A stretch of DNA of 64,000 nt from Arthrobacter sp. Leaf69 (GCF_001422645.1 NZ_LMLR01000012.1:286451-350450), one strand, 5' to 3'. Positions 18,790 through 27,492 are shown, counted from the first letter of the stretch. The notes: a model not told the origin generated them from the sequence alone. Program-made: numbers and translations.

Positions 18790-19691
18790 AGCTTCTCCAG
18801 TTCCGTGTTCAGGAGGCGGATGGGCTCATAGGCTTCTGCGACCCTGCGCCGGGCCTGCCCGCCGCGGAAGGAAGCAATGCCGCGGACACGCTCGGGGGTC
18901 ATATACGGCTTGGTGAGCTGGTCGCTGTGCATCTTGACCGCCTGGACCTTGGCATCCATGTAGTCGTCAATATCGACGAATACGCTCGGATTGAATTCGC
19001 GCGTTGCCGAGGGGCTCTCGTAGCAGAGGATGGAGTGGTGCTGGCGAGCTGCCCGCAGCGTGGCCTGGTGGACGGCCTGGTGGTCCTGGTGCTGGTCATG
19101 GTTGGAGTGCGTCAGGATGATGTCGGGGTTGTAGCGGGCGATCGCGGCCTCGATGACACCGACCATCTCCTGGCTGTGCCGGTTGAGTTCCGTGTCGGTG
19201 AAATTGTGGTGGGCCATCCCGGTGAGGCCCATGAACGCCGCGCCGCGCTGCGCATCCAGCGAACGTTCCAGGGCGTCCCCGCCGCGCTTGCCGTCGCTCA
19301 TGACGAGCCCCTGGACCTCGTGTCCGGAGTCCACGAATTTGGCCAGGGTCCCCCCGCAGGCCAGTTCAAGGTCATCCGGATGGGCGCCGATTGCCAGGAC
19401 ACGGCGGGGCTGGCGGGCCGGAACTCCCCCGGTGCGCAGGGCCGTCATGACCACACCCAGTGCCGCGAGGCCGCCGACGGTTGCGGTGAAGTTCGCGGTC
19501 CGCCAGAACGGCGTTGCCTCGAGGAGGAAGCATGCCAGATTCGTCACGAGCAGTGTGCCGCCCACACCGAGGGAAACCTGTCGCAGCAACTCGGGCCGGC
19601 GCAGCCGGCGATGGAACCAGGAGCGGCCGACGGCGGCAGCAACCAAGAATGTGATCAGGAAAACAATCATCAAGACATATATCGAGACCAT
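18786..19691 (-). CDS. Membrane-anchored PIG-L/LmbE-family N-deacetylase
   Basis: 301 aa from the ATG at 19689-19691 with GAAGGAA upstream. Three N-terminal TM segments (about 2-22, 37-57, 66-84) are followed by Arg-rich cytoplasmic-type loops; by positive-inside, the catalytic domain faces the cytosol. The zinc motif is AHPDDLELACGG near 103 and HQDHQAVH near 200. PIG-L enzymes deacetylate GlcNAc-containing lipids or metabolites. It is the first gene of a four-gene overlapping operon with an ATP-grasp enzyme, GT2 and lipoprotein. Confidence 0.9.
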   Translation of the reverse strand: MVSIYVLMIVFLITFLVAAAVGRSWFHRRLRRPELLRQVSLGVGGTLLVTNLACFLLEATPFWRTANFTATVGGLAALGVVMTALRTGGVPARQPRRVLAIGAHPDDLELACGGTLAKFVDSGHEVQGLVMSDGKRGGDALERSLDAQRGAAFMGLTGMAHHNFTDTELNRHSQEMVGVIEAAIARYNPDIILTHSNHDQHQDHQAVHQATLRAARQHHSILCYESPSATREFNPSVFVDIDDYMDAKVQAVKMHSDQLTKPYMTPERVRGIASFRGGQARRRVAEAYEPIRLLNTELEKL

Positions 19692-20016
19692 GAAATTCAA
19701 TTCCTTCGTAGAAGTACCGGCAGCCCTCAGCGCTGGACCGGGAATAGAGCGACAGAACGTCAGATAAGGCCGCGGGAAAGAGCCGGGCCTGGGTGCGGAA
19801 GGTGGACCATTCGTGGAGCAAGTCCAGGGCATCTCCGGCAGGACGCAGGACGGCAAACAGCGCAGCCGCAAATCGGCGGCACTTGCACGTCTGAGTGTTG
19901 ACCAGCGCTTATGTTGCACAGCGCGATTACCCCCCCGGCATGTTGCGTGGCATGTGAGACTTTCTGGAGACCTTGGACTTGCTCTTCAGTAAAGTCGAGT
20001 CGCCTATCAGTAGGCC

Positions 20017-20033
20017 CGAGTAGGCGTTACTCG
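20017..20033. repeat. Inverted repeat CGAGTA-N5-TACTCG
   Basis: Perfect 6-bp arms with a 5-bp gap, resembling a dimer-binding operator. TACTCG recurs at 20072-20077 and 20133-20138. Confidence 0.6.
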
Positions 20034-20064
20034 AAACTTTCTGGTTCTGAATTCAATACGTGGG

Positions 20065-20099
20065 CGGGTAGTACTCGCATTGATTAATTCGACTACCCG
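20065..20099. repeat. Inverted repeat CGGGTAGT / ACTACCCG
   Basis: Eight-bp perfect arms (20065-20072 and 20092-20099) around a 19-nt A/T-rich loop. It could form a stem in a leader RNA or act as a terminator or operator. It has no T-run. Confidence 0.55.
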
Positions 20100-20202
20100 G
20101 AGCGCGCTATTCCTGCCGTAATTCCCTGCGATTACTCGTCGCGGGCTGCTCCGGAGAGATGGATGTGGTTTTCGGCCAGCCAGACAGGATTGAAGGCCTT
20201 GC

Positions 20203-21153
20203 TCACGTAGTTGCTTCCGGCGTCGGGGCTATGGCCACCACCACCGAGCCGTGCGGTGCTGCGAGTGCCACGCGGAGTGCGGCGGCCACCGCGAGTCCGG
20301 AGGACGGGCCCAGGGACAGGCCCTCCGCGTCCAGCAGCCGGTGTGCGGTGGTGTACACCTCGTCGTTGGGGATGCGCAGGAAACGGTCCACCGCGGCGCG
20401 GTCAAAGACCTTGGGCCAGTCGGCTTCGGGCCAGGTGTTCCCCACCCCGTCCACCAGGATCGGTCCCGCATGCCCGCCGCTGTACACCGAGCCGAAGGGA
20501 TCGGCCGCGATGACTTCCACCTGTCCGGCCGATCGTTCCTTGAGGAAGCGGCCGGTGCCGCTGATGGTCCCGCCGGTGCCGACTCCGGCCACGAAGTGCG
20601 TGACCGTGCCGCCGGTCTGCGCCCAGATCTCCGGCGCCGTGGCGTCGTAGTGGGCCTGCGGGTTGGCCGGGTTGTCGAACTGCAGCGGCCGCCACGCACC
20701 GGGCGTCTCCGCGGTAATCCGCGCGGCCACCGACCTCGCGTTTTCCGGCGATCCGGACGGCGCATCCCAGTCCGTCACCACCACGCGGGCGCCGTAGCGG
20801 TGCAGGGCCGCGAGCTTCTCGGCGGAAATCGAGTCGCCCGTCACCACCACCACCGGGTGCCCGGTCAGCGCCCCGATCAGGGCCAGCCCGATTCCGGTGT
20901 TCCCGGAGGTGCTCTCCACGATTGTGGCGCCGGGCTGCAGTGCGCCGCTGCGCTCGGCGGCCCGGATCATACTCAGGGCCGTCCGGTCCTTGATCGACCC
21001 GCCCGGGTTGTCCGATTCGAGTTTGACGTAGACCGCGCTGGCCAGGCCGCCGGCGACGGCCCTCAGCCGCACCAACGGGGTGTTCCCCACCTGGGCCAGG
21101 ACGGCGTCCGCATCATTGGGCAGCAGTTCCGCTACCGTGTGCTTCCCCGTCAT
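20203..21153 (-). CDS. Cysteine synthase family (PLP, O-acetylserine sulfhydrylase-like)
   Basis: 316 aa, ATG with GGGGAGGAGAGACGCC upstream. The PLP lysine is in DNPGGSIKDR near residue 51. STSGNTGIGLA binds the substrate carboxylate, and GVGTGGTISGTGR binds the cofactor phosphate. It replaces the acetyl group of O-acetylserine (or a related beta-substituent) with sulfide or another nucleophile. It overlaps the HAL-like gene by 41 bp, so it is translated from the same mRNA as the LLM monooxygenase and HAL-like protein. A dedicated role in that pathway, rather than housekeeping CysK, is inferred. Confidence 0.88.
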   Translation of the reverse strand: MTGKHTVAELLPNDADAVLAQVGNTPLVRLRAVAGGLASAVYVKLESDNPGGSIKDRTALSMIRAAERSGALQPGATIVESTSGNTGIGLALIGALTGHPVVVVTGDSISAEKLAALHRYGARVVVTDWDAPSGSPENARSVAARITAETPGAWRPLQFDNPANPQAHYDATAPEIWAQTGGTVTHFVAGVGTGGTISGTGRFLKERSAGQVEVIAADPFGSVYSGGHAGPILVDGVGNTWPEADWPKVFDRAAVDRFLRIPNDEVYTTAHRLLDAEGLSLGPSSGLAVAAALRVALAAPHGSVVVAIAPTPEATT

Positions 21154-22762
21154 GGCGTCTCTCCTCCCCGGCAGCTGGTTCCGCGAGCGCCGAACGCAGA
21201 GCGCCGCGCGCCGCGTCCAGCAGTTCCGACGCCGGCAGGCCGCTGTCCGCGCCGTGGGCCAGGACCCTGGCCAGGCGAGCCTGGACCGCACCGGTCCCAG
21301 CCCCGAGCGGACGCGTCGCCGGCTCCACCGCGCCGTCACCCGCGGCGCCGCCGCCCCCCGCACCCGCCCGGGACAGCAGGTAGGCCGCGGTCAGCGCCTC
21401 GATGGTGAAGAGCTTCTCGGCCGCCTCCGCCGAGCGTTCCAGCTGCTGCAGGGCCAACGGCGCCAGGGTGGAATGGTCCTCCACGTCGGCGGACAGGGTG
21501 GGCGCCCCCAGCGTGGCCGGCGCCGCGAGGGTCTTCAGCTCGGCCAGCAGCCCGGCGGCCGAGTACCACAGCAGACCCGGCAGTTGCTCGCGTTCCAGGG
21601 CCGTTCCGTCCCTCGCCGCGGCAAGGTGCTGCTGACGGATCCGGCGCTGCGGCGGATAGAGCTTGGCGATCCGGCGTTCGCTGCTGATGCCGAGGTGGGC
21701 CAGGCCCACCCGGAGGGCCTCAAAAGCCAGGGCCAGCTGCATGGGCTGGAAGTTCCCGCCGGACACCATCCGCCCCGAGGCCAGGTCGGTCAACGGATTG
21801 TCGCCTTGTCCGTTGAGTTCCACTTCGAGGGCTTCCTCGAGCGCGCTGAGCTGCCAGCGGTAGGCGCCATGGGTCTGCGGCGCGGCCCGGAAGGACAGGG
21901 CGTCCTGCACCGAGACGTCACGGCCGTCCTGCTCCAGCCATCCGCCGCGAACCAGCCGGCGGACGTTGCCGGCGGACACGGCCTGGCCGTCGACGGCCTT
22001 GGCCGCCTGCACGGCCGCGGAGAAGGGGCTGAGGTTCCCGCCGCCGTCGTACCGCGCGGTGGCCTCCAGGGAGAGCGCCAGCGCGGTGTCTGCCAGGTCC
22101 GCCAGGCCCAGGAGACGCCCCAGCAGGAGCGCACCCACGCCGATCGAGTAGGAGTTGGCGCTGACGAGCGCCAGGGCCTCCCCCGGCGCCAGGGTCAGCG
22201 GCTCCAGTCCGGCGGCGGCGAGCGCCTGGCCGCCGGGGACGGGCGGCCCGTCCGGAGAGAGAACCCGCCCCTCGCCGATGGCGACGGCGGCGACGGCGGC
22301 GAGCTGGGTCAGGTCCGAGGATCCCACGGAGCCGTCGCGCGGAATGGCGGGAAGCACGCCGCGATTGAGCAGCCGGGCGTAGAAGCGGGCCGTCTCGGGG
22401 CGCACCCCCGAGCCTCCGCGGCTGAAGCCGATCAGCCGGGCGAGGACTGTGGCGCGCGCTTCGGCGGCGTCCAGCATCCCTCCGACGCCGCTGTCGTGGT
22501 AGCGGACCACCTGGACCTGGTAGGCGAGGATCGATTCCTCGGCCACGGCAGTGTCGCGGCCGGACCCCAGCAACGTATTGAGGCCATACACCTTGTGGCC
22601 GGACTCGATGGCCCGCTGGACCACTTCCCGCGAGCGGCCCAGCACTTCGAGGGCCTGTTCGCTCAGGACCACAAGGACCGAAGGGTCCGCGGCAGCCGCT
22701 GCGACCTCCCGGGCGTGCAGCCGGGCCGTGCCGATGAGGAAGGTTGCTGCCGCGGCGTGCAT
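21113..22762 (-). CDS. HAL/PAL-family protein with degenerate MIO motif
   Basis: 549 aa, matching the length of histidine ammonia-lyases. Family landmarks are VYGLNT near residue 60, GSVG near 145, QDALSFR (HAL QDPYSLR), NPLTD, SGGNFQP and VEDHS. The Ala-Ser-Gly triad that forms the MIO electrophile is altered: GSVGASGDL of HAL reads GSVGSSDL, one residue short. The PYS tyrosine is also lost. An intact MIO is therefore unlikely and classical ammonia-lyase activity is doubtful. It sits 4 bp after the LLM monooxygenase and overlaps the cysteine synthase. Function unknown. Confidence 0.85.
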   Translation of the reverse strand: MHAAAATFLIGTARLHAREVAAAAADPSVLVVLSEQALEVLGRSREVVQRAIESGHKVYGLNTLLGSGRDTAVAEESILAYQVQVVRYHDSGVGGMLDAAEARATVLARLIGFSRGGSGVRPETARFYARLLNRGVLPAIPRDGSVGSSDLTQLAAVAAVAIGEGRVLSPDGPPVPGGQALAAAGLEPLTLAPGEALALVSANSYSIGVGALLLGRLLGLADLADTALALSLEATARYDGGGNLSPFSAAVQAAKAVDGQAVSAGNVRRLVRGGWLEQDGRDVSVQDALSFRAAPQTHGAYRWQLSALEEALEVELNGQGDNPLTDLASGRMVSGGNFQPMQLALAFEALRVGLAHLGISSERRIAKLYPPQRRIRQQHLAAARDGTALEREQLPGLLWYSAAGLLAELKTLAAPATLGAPTLSADVEDHSTLAPLALQQLERSAEAAEKLFTIEALTAAYLLSRAGAGGGGAAGDGAVEPATRPLGAGTGAVQARLARVLAHGADSGLPASELLDAARGALRSALAEPAAGEERRHDGEAHGSGTAAQ

Positions 22763-22766
22763 GGCG

Positions 22767-24101
22767 CTAGAAGTCCAGCAGGTTCCGGCGGAACCCGCCG
22801 TCGCCGTAGCCGGTCCGCAACAGCCCGCGGCGGCGCAGCACGGGGGTCAGCCGGTCCAGGACGCCGTGGACGGTCACGGGATCCACGAACCCGGAGAAGA
22901 GGAAGCCGTCGCCGCCCACCTGAGCTCCGGTGTCCTCGAGGTAGTCCGCGATCTCCTCGGCGGTGCCGATGATGCTGTCCCCGGCGCCGCCGCTGCGGGC
23001 CTGGAGGAGCTGGCGCAGTGTGGAGCCCGGCGGCCCGGCCTTGGTGAAGTGGTCGAGGGTGCCCTGGTTGCTGTTGGTGTGGAGTTCCGGCAACGGGGCG
23101 TCCAGGTCGAACTTTTTGAAGTCGATGACGGAGAGATAGGAGATGGAGTTGAGCTGGCTGTCGATGTCCCGCTGTGTGAGTTCCCTGCGCCGGGCCCTCA
23201 GGTCCTCCGCTTCCGCCCGCGTGCCCACCACCGTGGGTTTGAGGACAAACAGCACCTTAACGTCGTCGGGGTTCCGGCCTGCGGCGGCGGCTTCCGCCCG
23301 GATGGAGTTCCGGTACGCCGTCATCCCGTCCGCTCCCCGTGCCAGCGCAATCGCGACGTCGGCGTTGCCCCCGGCGAAGGCCTTGCCCCGCGGGGAGGCG
23401 CCCGCCTGCACCAGCACGGGTTCCTCCGGCAGCGGTGCGGTGTTCAGCGGCCCGCGGACCTTGAAGAACTCGCCGTCGTAGTTGATCGGGTGGACCTTAG
23501 TGTGGTCCGCGAAAACGCCGTCTTCGGTGTCCTCACGGATCGCGTCCGGTTCCCAGCTGCGCCAGAGCCGCCGCACCACGTCCACGAATTCCTCGGCCTT
23601 CTCATAGCGCCGGTCGTGTTCGATTTGCTGGTCAAGGCCGTAGTTCTGCGCGGCGAGGTCGCTGCCGGAGGTCACCACGTTCCAACCCAGCTGCTGGTGG
23701 GAGAAGTGCTGCAGCGTGGCAAGCAGCCGCGCCGCGGTGAACGGCGGGTAGAAGGAGGCGCTGATGGTCGGCACGATGCCCAGATGCCTCGTGGCGCAGA
23801 ACAGGTACGGCACGAGGGCCAGCGGATCGTGTTTCGGCGCGAAGGACGCCTGGGCCAGGGAAACTTCCGCGCTCCCGCCGTAGGTGTCCGGGACGGTGAG
23901 GGAATCCTCGATGATGAACAGGTCCAGCCCGGAGCGTTCAAAGGCCCGCACCGCGTCCTGGTACAGCGCCGGCTTCTTCCAGTCGTAGCCGATCCCGTAA
24001 CCGGGGGTACCCCAGCCCTGCACACCGAAGCCGTGGCCCACGAACCAGCCGAAATGCAGCATGGGGCTGGCTGTAGGGGCATCCGACGCGTTCACGGCCA
24101 C
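22767..24101 (-). CDS. LLM-class flavin-dependent monooxygenase (NtaA/SnaA/DszA-like)
   Basis: 444 aa, GTG start. It is an F420/FMN-dependent bacterial-luciferase-type barrel of the NtaA/SnaA/DszA branch, with HFGWFVGHG at the N-terminus, SSxQ-like SFYPPFTAARLLATLQHFS, GWNVVTSGS and PVLVQAGASPRGKAFA. These two-component enzymes use FMNH2 from a separate reductase to oxidise C-N or C-S bonds; many scavenge sulfur from organosulfur compounds. It is first in an operon with the HAL-like protein and cysteine synthase, divergent from the SAM-IV/metZ operon. Substrate unknown. Confidence 0.88.
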   Translation of the reverse strand: MAVNASDAPTASPMLHFGWFVGHGFGVQGWGTPGYGIGYDWKKPALYQDAVRAFERSGLDLFIIEDSLTVPDTYGGSAEVSLAQASFAPKHDPLALVPYLFCATRHLGIVPTISASFYPPFTAARLLATLQHFSHQQLGWNVVTSGSDLAAQNYGLDQQIEHDRRYEKAEEFVDVVRRLWRSWEPDAIREDTEDGVFADHTKVHPINYDGEFFKVRGPLNTAPLPEEPVLVQAGASPRGKAFAGGNADVAIALARGADGMTAYRNSIRAEAAAAGRNPDDVKVLFVLKPTVVGTRAEAEDLRARRRELTQRDIDSQLNSISYLSVIDFKKFDLDAPLPELHTNSNQGTLDHFTKAGPPGSTLRQLLQARSGGAGDSIIGTAEEIADYLEDTGAQVGGDGFLFSGFVDPVTVHGVLDRLTPVLRRRGLLRTGYGDGGFRRNLLDF

Positions 24102-24245
24102 CTGATTTCATCCGGGGTTAGGGGACTGCATCTCCCGTCATTATCCTCCCGGGAGCGCCGATTGGGTCCCTGCGGTCCGGCGGATTCCGTTACTTAACAT
24201 GACGTGCGCGGCGGTGCCTGCCGGCGTCGCGGGTGTTACGTTTTT

Positions 24246-24333
24246 GGTGAGTAATGAGAACCGGCGCCAAGCCCTGACTGGCCGGTCGGCAACCCTCCCT
24301 TTCGCGGCGGGGTGCCTCAGGTGAATACTCGGC
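24246..24333 (+). ncRNA. SAM-IV riboswitch
   Basis: The sequence matches the SAM-IV aptamer layout seen upstream of actinobacterial methionine genes: a closing stem GAGTA (24249-24253) with TACTC (24326-24330), CAAGCCCTG, GCCGGTCGGCAACCCTCC, then GCGGCGGGGTGCC. A TACGTT -10 at 24237-24242 would start the RNA right at the aptamer. It precedes DUF1737, rhodanese and metZ, so high SAM should switch them off. Assigned from memory of the consensus; no covariance model was run. Confidence 0.85.
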
Positions 24334-24377
24334 ACATCGAAAATTCGAGCTGCAAGCGTGAAAGAAGGAGATCCGTC

Positions 24378-24686
24378 GTGCCTGACGCGTCCGCCCCCGC
24401 TGTCCCCGATACAGCACCCACCAAAGCCCCCGCCGTCCCCGGCGCCGCCGAAGAGAAACTGGCCTACCGCCTGTTTACCGGCCCCGATGACCGGGCCTTC
24501 TGCGAGCGGGTCTCGGCCGCCCTCGCCGAGGGTTATGTGCTGCACGGGAACCCGTCCGCCACGTACAACGGCATCAACGTCATCGCGGCCCAAGCCGTGG
24601 TGCTGCCGGCCGCGGTTGCCAGCGCCGATGCCGCCGTCGCCAATGCCGTGGATGACCTTGAGTTCGACGGCGAGGGCCACGCGTGA
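24378..24686 (+). CDS. DUF1737-domain protein
   Basis: 102 aa, GTG start after AAGGAGATCCGTC. An A/P-rich head of about 30 residues precedes a DUF1737-like domain (YRLFTGPDDRAFCERVSAAL, EGYVLHGNP and AQAVVLP). The biochemical function of DUF1737 is unknown. It is the first gene under the SAM-IV riboswitch and overlaps the rhodanese gene by 4 bp, which ties it to methionine or sulfur metabolism. Confidence 0.85.
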   Translation: MPDASAPAVPDTAPTKAPAVPGAAEEKLAYRLFTGPDDRAFCERVSAALAEGYVLHGNPSATYNGINVIAAQAVVLPAAVASADAAVANAVDDLEFDGEGHA

Positions 24687-25102
24687 GCTACGCCGGGGAC
24701 CTCAACCCGCAGGAAGCCTGGGCCAAGCTGGAGGACGGCGCCATCCTGGTGGACGTCCGCACCGAAGGCGAATGGGCCCACATCGGCATCCCGGACACCG
24801 CAGCTGCCGGCACCAGGCCGAACGCTCCGCTCTTCATCCAGTGGAACCTTGCCGGCGGCCTCCCCAATGCGCGGTTCATCGAGCAGCTGAAACAGCAGAC
24901 CCCCGACGGCGAAGGCACCGAGCTGGTTTTCCTGTGCCGTTCCGGCGCCCGGTCCATCGCCGCCGCGATCGCCGCGACGGACGCCGGCTTCACGTCCTAC
25001 AACGTCCTGGAGGGCTTCGAGGGCGAGCCGGACCGCCACGGTGACCGCATTGTCAACGGCTGGAAGAACCGCGGCCTGCCCACCAACCCCGGAAGGCACT
25101 AA
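24683..25102 (+). CDS. Single-domain rhodanese sulfurtransferase
   Basis: 139 aa, GTG in a GTGA overlap. The rhodanese fold has DVRTEGEW and the active-site loop CRSGAR near residue 93, whose Cys would carry a persulfide. It is placed directly between DUF1737 and metZ, ending one base before the metZ start. A likely role is handing sulfane sulfur or sulfide to MetZ; this is inferred from context. Confidence 0.92.
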   Translation: MSYAGDLNPQEAWAKLEDGAILVDVRTEGEWAHIGIPDTAAAGTRPNAPLFIQWNLAGGLPNARFIEQLKQQTPDGEGTELVFLCRSGARSIAAAIAATDAGFTSYNVLEGFEGEPDRHGDRIVNGWKNRGLPTNPGRH

Positions 25103-26311
25103 GTGACCTTCAACCCTGATGCCGCCGGCTGGAGCGCCGACACCCAGGCCGTCCGCGGCGGACTCGACCGCACCGGCTTCCAGGAAACGTCCGAGCCGGT
25201 CTTCCTGAACTCCGGCTTCGTCTACGAATCCGCAGCCGCCGCGGAGCGCGCCTTCACCGGCGAGGACGAGCGCTTCGTTTACTCCCGCTACGGCAACCCC
25301 TCGGTGGCCACGTTCCAGGAACGGCTCCGGCTGCTCGAAGGCACGGAGGCCTGCTTCGCCACCGCCTCGGGCATGTCCGCCGTCTTCACCGCCCTCGGCG
25401 CCCTCCTGGCCGCCGGCGACCGTGTTGTCGCGGCCCGCTCGCTGTTCGGCTCGTGCTTCGTGATCCTCAACGAGATCCTTCCCCGCTGGGGCGTGGAGAC
25501 GGTGTTTGTGGACGGCCCGGACCTGGAGCAGTGGCGCTCTGCGCTGTCGGAACCCACGACGGCGGTGTTCTTCGAGTCGCCGTCGAATCCGATGCAGGAA
25601 ATCGTGGACATCGCCGCCGTCAGCGAACTGGCGCACGCCGCCGGGGCAACGGTCGTCGTCGACAACGTCTTTGCCACCCCACTGCTGCAGCGCTGCGGGG
25701 AGCTCGGCGCGGACGTGGTGGTCTACTCAGGCACCAAGCACATCGACGGCCAAGGCCGTGTGCTCGGCGGCGCGATCCTGGGCACCAAGGAATTCATCGA
25801 CGGCCCGGTCAAGCAGCTCATGCGCCACACCGGCCCGGCACTCTCAGCGTTCAACGCGTGGGTGCTGACCAAGGGCCTGGAGACGATGGCCCTGCGCGTC
25901 AACCATTCCTCCGCCTCCGCGCTGCGGCTGGCGGAATGGCTCGAGGAGCAGCCCGCGATCGGCTGGGTCAAGTACCCGCTGCTGCCGTCCCATCCGCAGT
26001 ACGGACTGGCCGCACGGCAGATGAAGGCCGGCGGGACCGTGCTGACCTTCGAGCTCGCCCCGTCCGCCGGACGTTCGGCGAAGGAGGCCGCGTTCGCGCT
26101 GCTGGATGACCTGCGGATCATCGATATCTCCAACAACCTGGGCGATTCGAAGTCCCTCATCACTCATCCCGCCACCACAACACACCGCGCCATGGGGCCC
26201 GAGGGCCGCGCGGCGATCGGGCTCAGCGACGGTGTAGTGCGACTCTCCGTGGGACTCGAGGACATCGAGGACCTGATCCGCGACCTGGGCCAGGCGCTCA
26301 AGCAGGTCTAG
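25103..26311 (+). CDS. metZ: O-succinylhomoserine sulfhydrylase
   Basis: 402 aa PLP enzyme of the Cys/Met metabolism family, with GTG immediately after the rhodanese stop. The PLP lysine is in [12 protein letters not shown] near residue 215, and [16 protein letters not shown] and [15 protein letters not shown] are typical of MetZ. It makes homocysteine from an acylated homoserine and sulfide in the cytosol. It is the last gene of the riboswitch operon; rhodanese-metZ pairing supports direct sulfhydrylation. The end overlaps the convergent ligase gene by 4 bp. Confidence 0.93.
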   Translation: MTFNPDAAGWSADTQAVRGGLDRTGFQETSEPVFLNSGFVYESAAAAERAFTGEDERFVYSRYGNPSVATFQERLRLLEGTEACFATASGMSAVFTALGALLAAGDRVVAARSLFGSCFVILNEILPRWGVETVFVDGPDLEQWRSALSEPTTAVFFESPSNPMQEIVDIAAVSELAHAAGATVVVDNVFATPLLQRCGELGADVVVYSGTKHIDGQGRVLGGAILGTKEFIDGPVKQLMRHTGPALSAFNAWVLTKGLETMALRVNHSSASALRLAEWLEEQPAIGWVKYPLLPSHPQYGLAARQMKAGGTVLTFELAPSAGRSAKEAAFALLDDLRIIDISNNLGDSKSLITHPATTTHRAMGPEGRAAIGLSDGVVRLSVGLEDIEDLIRDLGQALKQV

Positions 26312-27492
26312 CCCCGGCTGGCCCCGCCCAGCGACGAATCCTGGTCAGCCTCCACGGCCGCGCTTCCCTCCGTGGTCACCTCGACGGCGCGTTCGACGAC
26401 GGCGGCCAACCCACCCGCGTGGAACGGCTCCCGCTGCAGCTGCGAACCCGTTCCTTCCGCCAGGATCCGGCTGACGCCCTCGCGGACCAGGTCCAGCTCG
26501 CCCTGCTCCGCCAGCACGGGGGCCACGAAGTCCACCAGGGCATGGACCACGTCGGCGGCCGGGGCCGGGGTAAAGGTGCCGAAGTCCAGCAGTTCCCCGC
26601 GCAGACCGCAGTTGCTGGCCTGCCAGGCGGCCATCCGCAGCAGCAGCGTCGGCACGGGGGCGGGATCGACGCCGTCGTTCCATTCGCGGGACGCCGACTC
26701 GACGAGCGCGCGGACCAGCACGGCGATCAGCGCCGCGTCCTCCGCCCGCAGGCAGACGTCGGCGACGCGGATCTCCACGGTGGGATGGTGCCGGGCCAGC
26801 CGGGCGTCGAAGTAGACCATCCCCTCGTCCATCAGGACGCCGCTTTCCACGAGCCGGGTCACCAGCCGCCGGTAGACGGGCAGGCTGCCAAAGATCATGG
26901 TGGGACCGGACCCGGGCCAGCGGTTCCAGGCCTGCGTCCGGTAGCTTTCAAATCCTGTCTCGGCACCGTTCCAGTACGGGGAGTTCGCGCTGAGGGCTAT
27001 CAGCACGGCCAGCTTGTCCCGGATCCGGTCCATGACGGCCACGCCTTCCTCCGGGGACTCCACCAGGGTGTGGACGTGGAGGCCGCAGGTCAGCTGGTTC
27101 CGGACCGTGAGCCCGAAGCGCTGCTGCATGGTCATGTATCGCTTGTTCGGCGTCAGGTGTGTGGCGGCGCCCTGGGGAGAAGTGGCCAGGGCCGCGACGC
27201 GGCCGCCGTGTGCGCGGGCGGCGCGGTCCGCCCGCGCCCGGCCCTGCCTGAGCTGCCGGAGCAGTTCAGGGTAGTCCAGGCATGGCCGCGTCTGGGTTTC
27301 AATTTGCTCGAGCTTGAGCTCGTAACTGAAGTCGGCGCCGCCGTCGTGGACGGGTTGCTGCCCTGGGACAACAAGGGCAGCGTCCTGCTTCGGCGGCACC
27401 AGGCCGGGCAGCATGACGTCGGCGAGGGCAAGCAGCATCCCTGTTTCGGGATCCACTATGAGCAGTTCTTCTTCCACGCCGAAGGTGCGCAT
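26308..27492 (-). CDS. Carboxylate-amine ligase, YbdK/GCS2 family
   Basis: 394 aa. The N-terminus [15 protein letters not shown] is the family signature (Glu residues bind Mg-ATP), with LTCGLHVHT near 145 and ANSPYWNG near 175. It resembles glutamate-cysteine ligase type 2 and could make gamma-glutamyl compounds. Actinobacteria of this group use mycothiol, so glutathione synthesis should not be assumed. Convergent with metZ. Confidence 0.9.
   Translation of the reverse strand: MRTFGVEEELLIVDPETGMLLALADVMLPGLVPPKQDAALVVPGQQPVHDGGADFSYELKLEQIETQTRPCLDYPELLRQLRQGRARADRAARAHGGRVAALATSPQGAATHLTPNKRYMTMQQRFGLTVRNQLTCGLHVHTLVESPEEGVAVMDRIRDKLAVLIALSANSPYWNGAETGFESYRTQAWNRWPGSGPTMIFGSLPVYRRLVTRLVESGVLMDEGMVYFDARLARHHPTVEIRVADVCLRAEDAALIAVLVRALVESASREWNDGVDPAPVPTLLLRMAAWQASNCGLRGELLDFGTFTPAPAADVVHALVDFVAPVLAEQGELDLVREGVSRILAEGTGSQLQREPFHAGGLAAVVERAVEVTTEGSAAVEADQDSSLGGASRG

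Larger units (their letters stand above)
19692..20202. other. 511-bp intergenic leader of the PIG-L operon
   Basis: No supportable gene. The right half (about 19960-20140) is visibly richer in A/T than its surroundings. It contains ACTCG or CGAGT five times (19996, 20017, 20029, 20073, 20134) and two inverted repeats. Being upstream of the minus-strand operon, it is the likely regulatory region, possibly a long 5' leader. The left part (19692-19950) shows nothing I recognise. Confidence 0.5.

Noticed and set aside
24102-24245. Second riboswitch on the minus strand before the LLM gene
   Set aside because: No SAM, cobalamin, TPP or other aptamer core could be recognised there.
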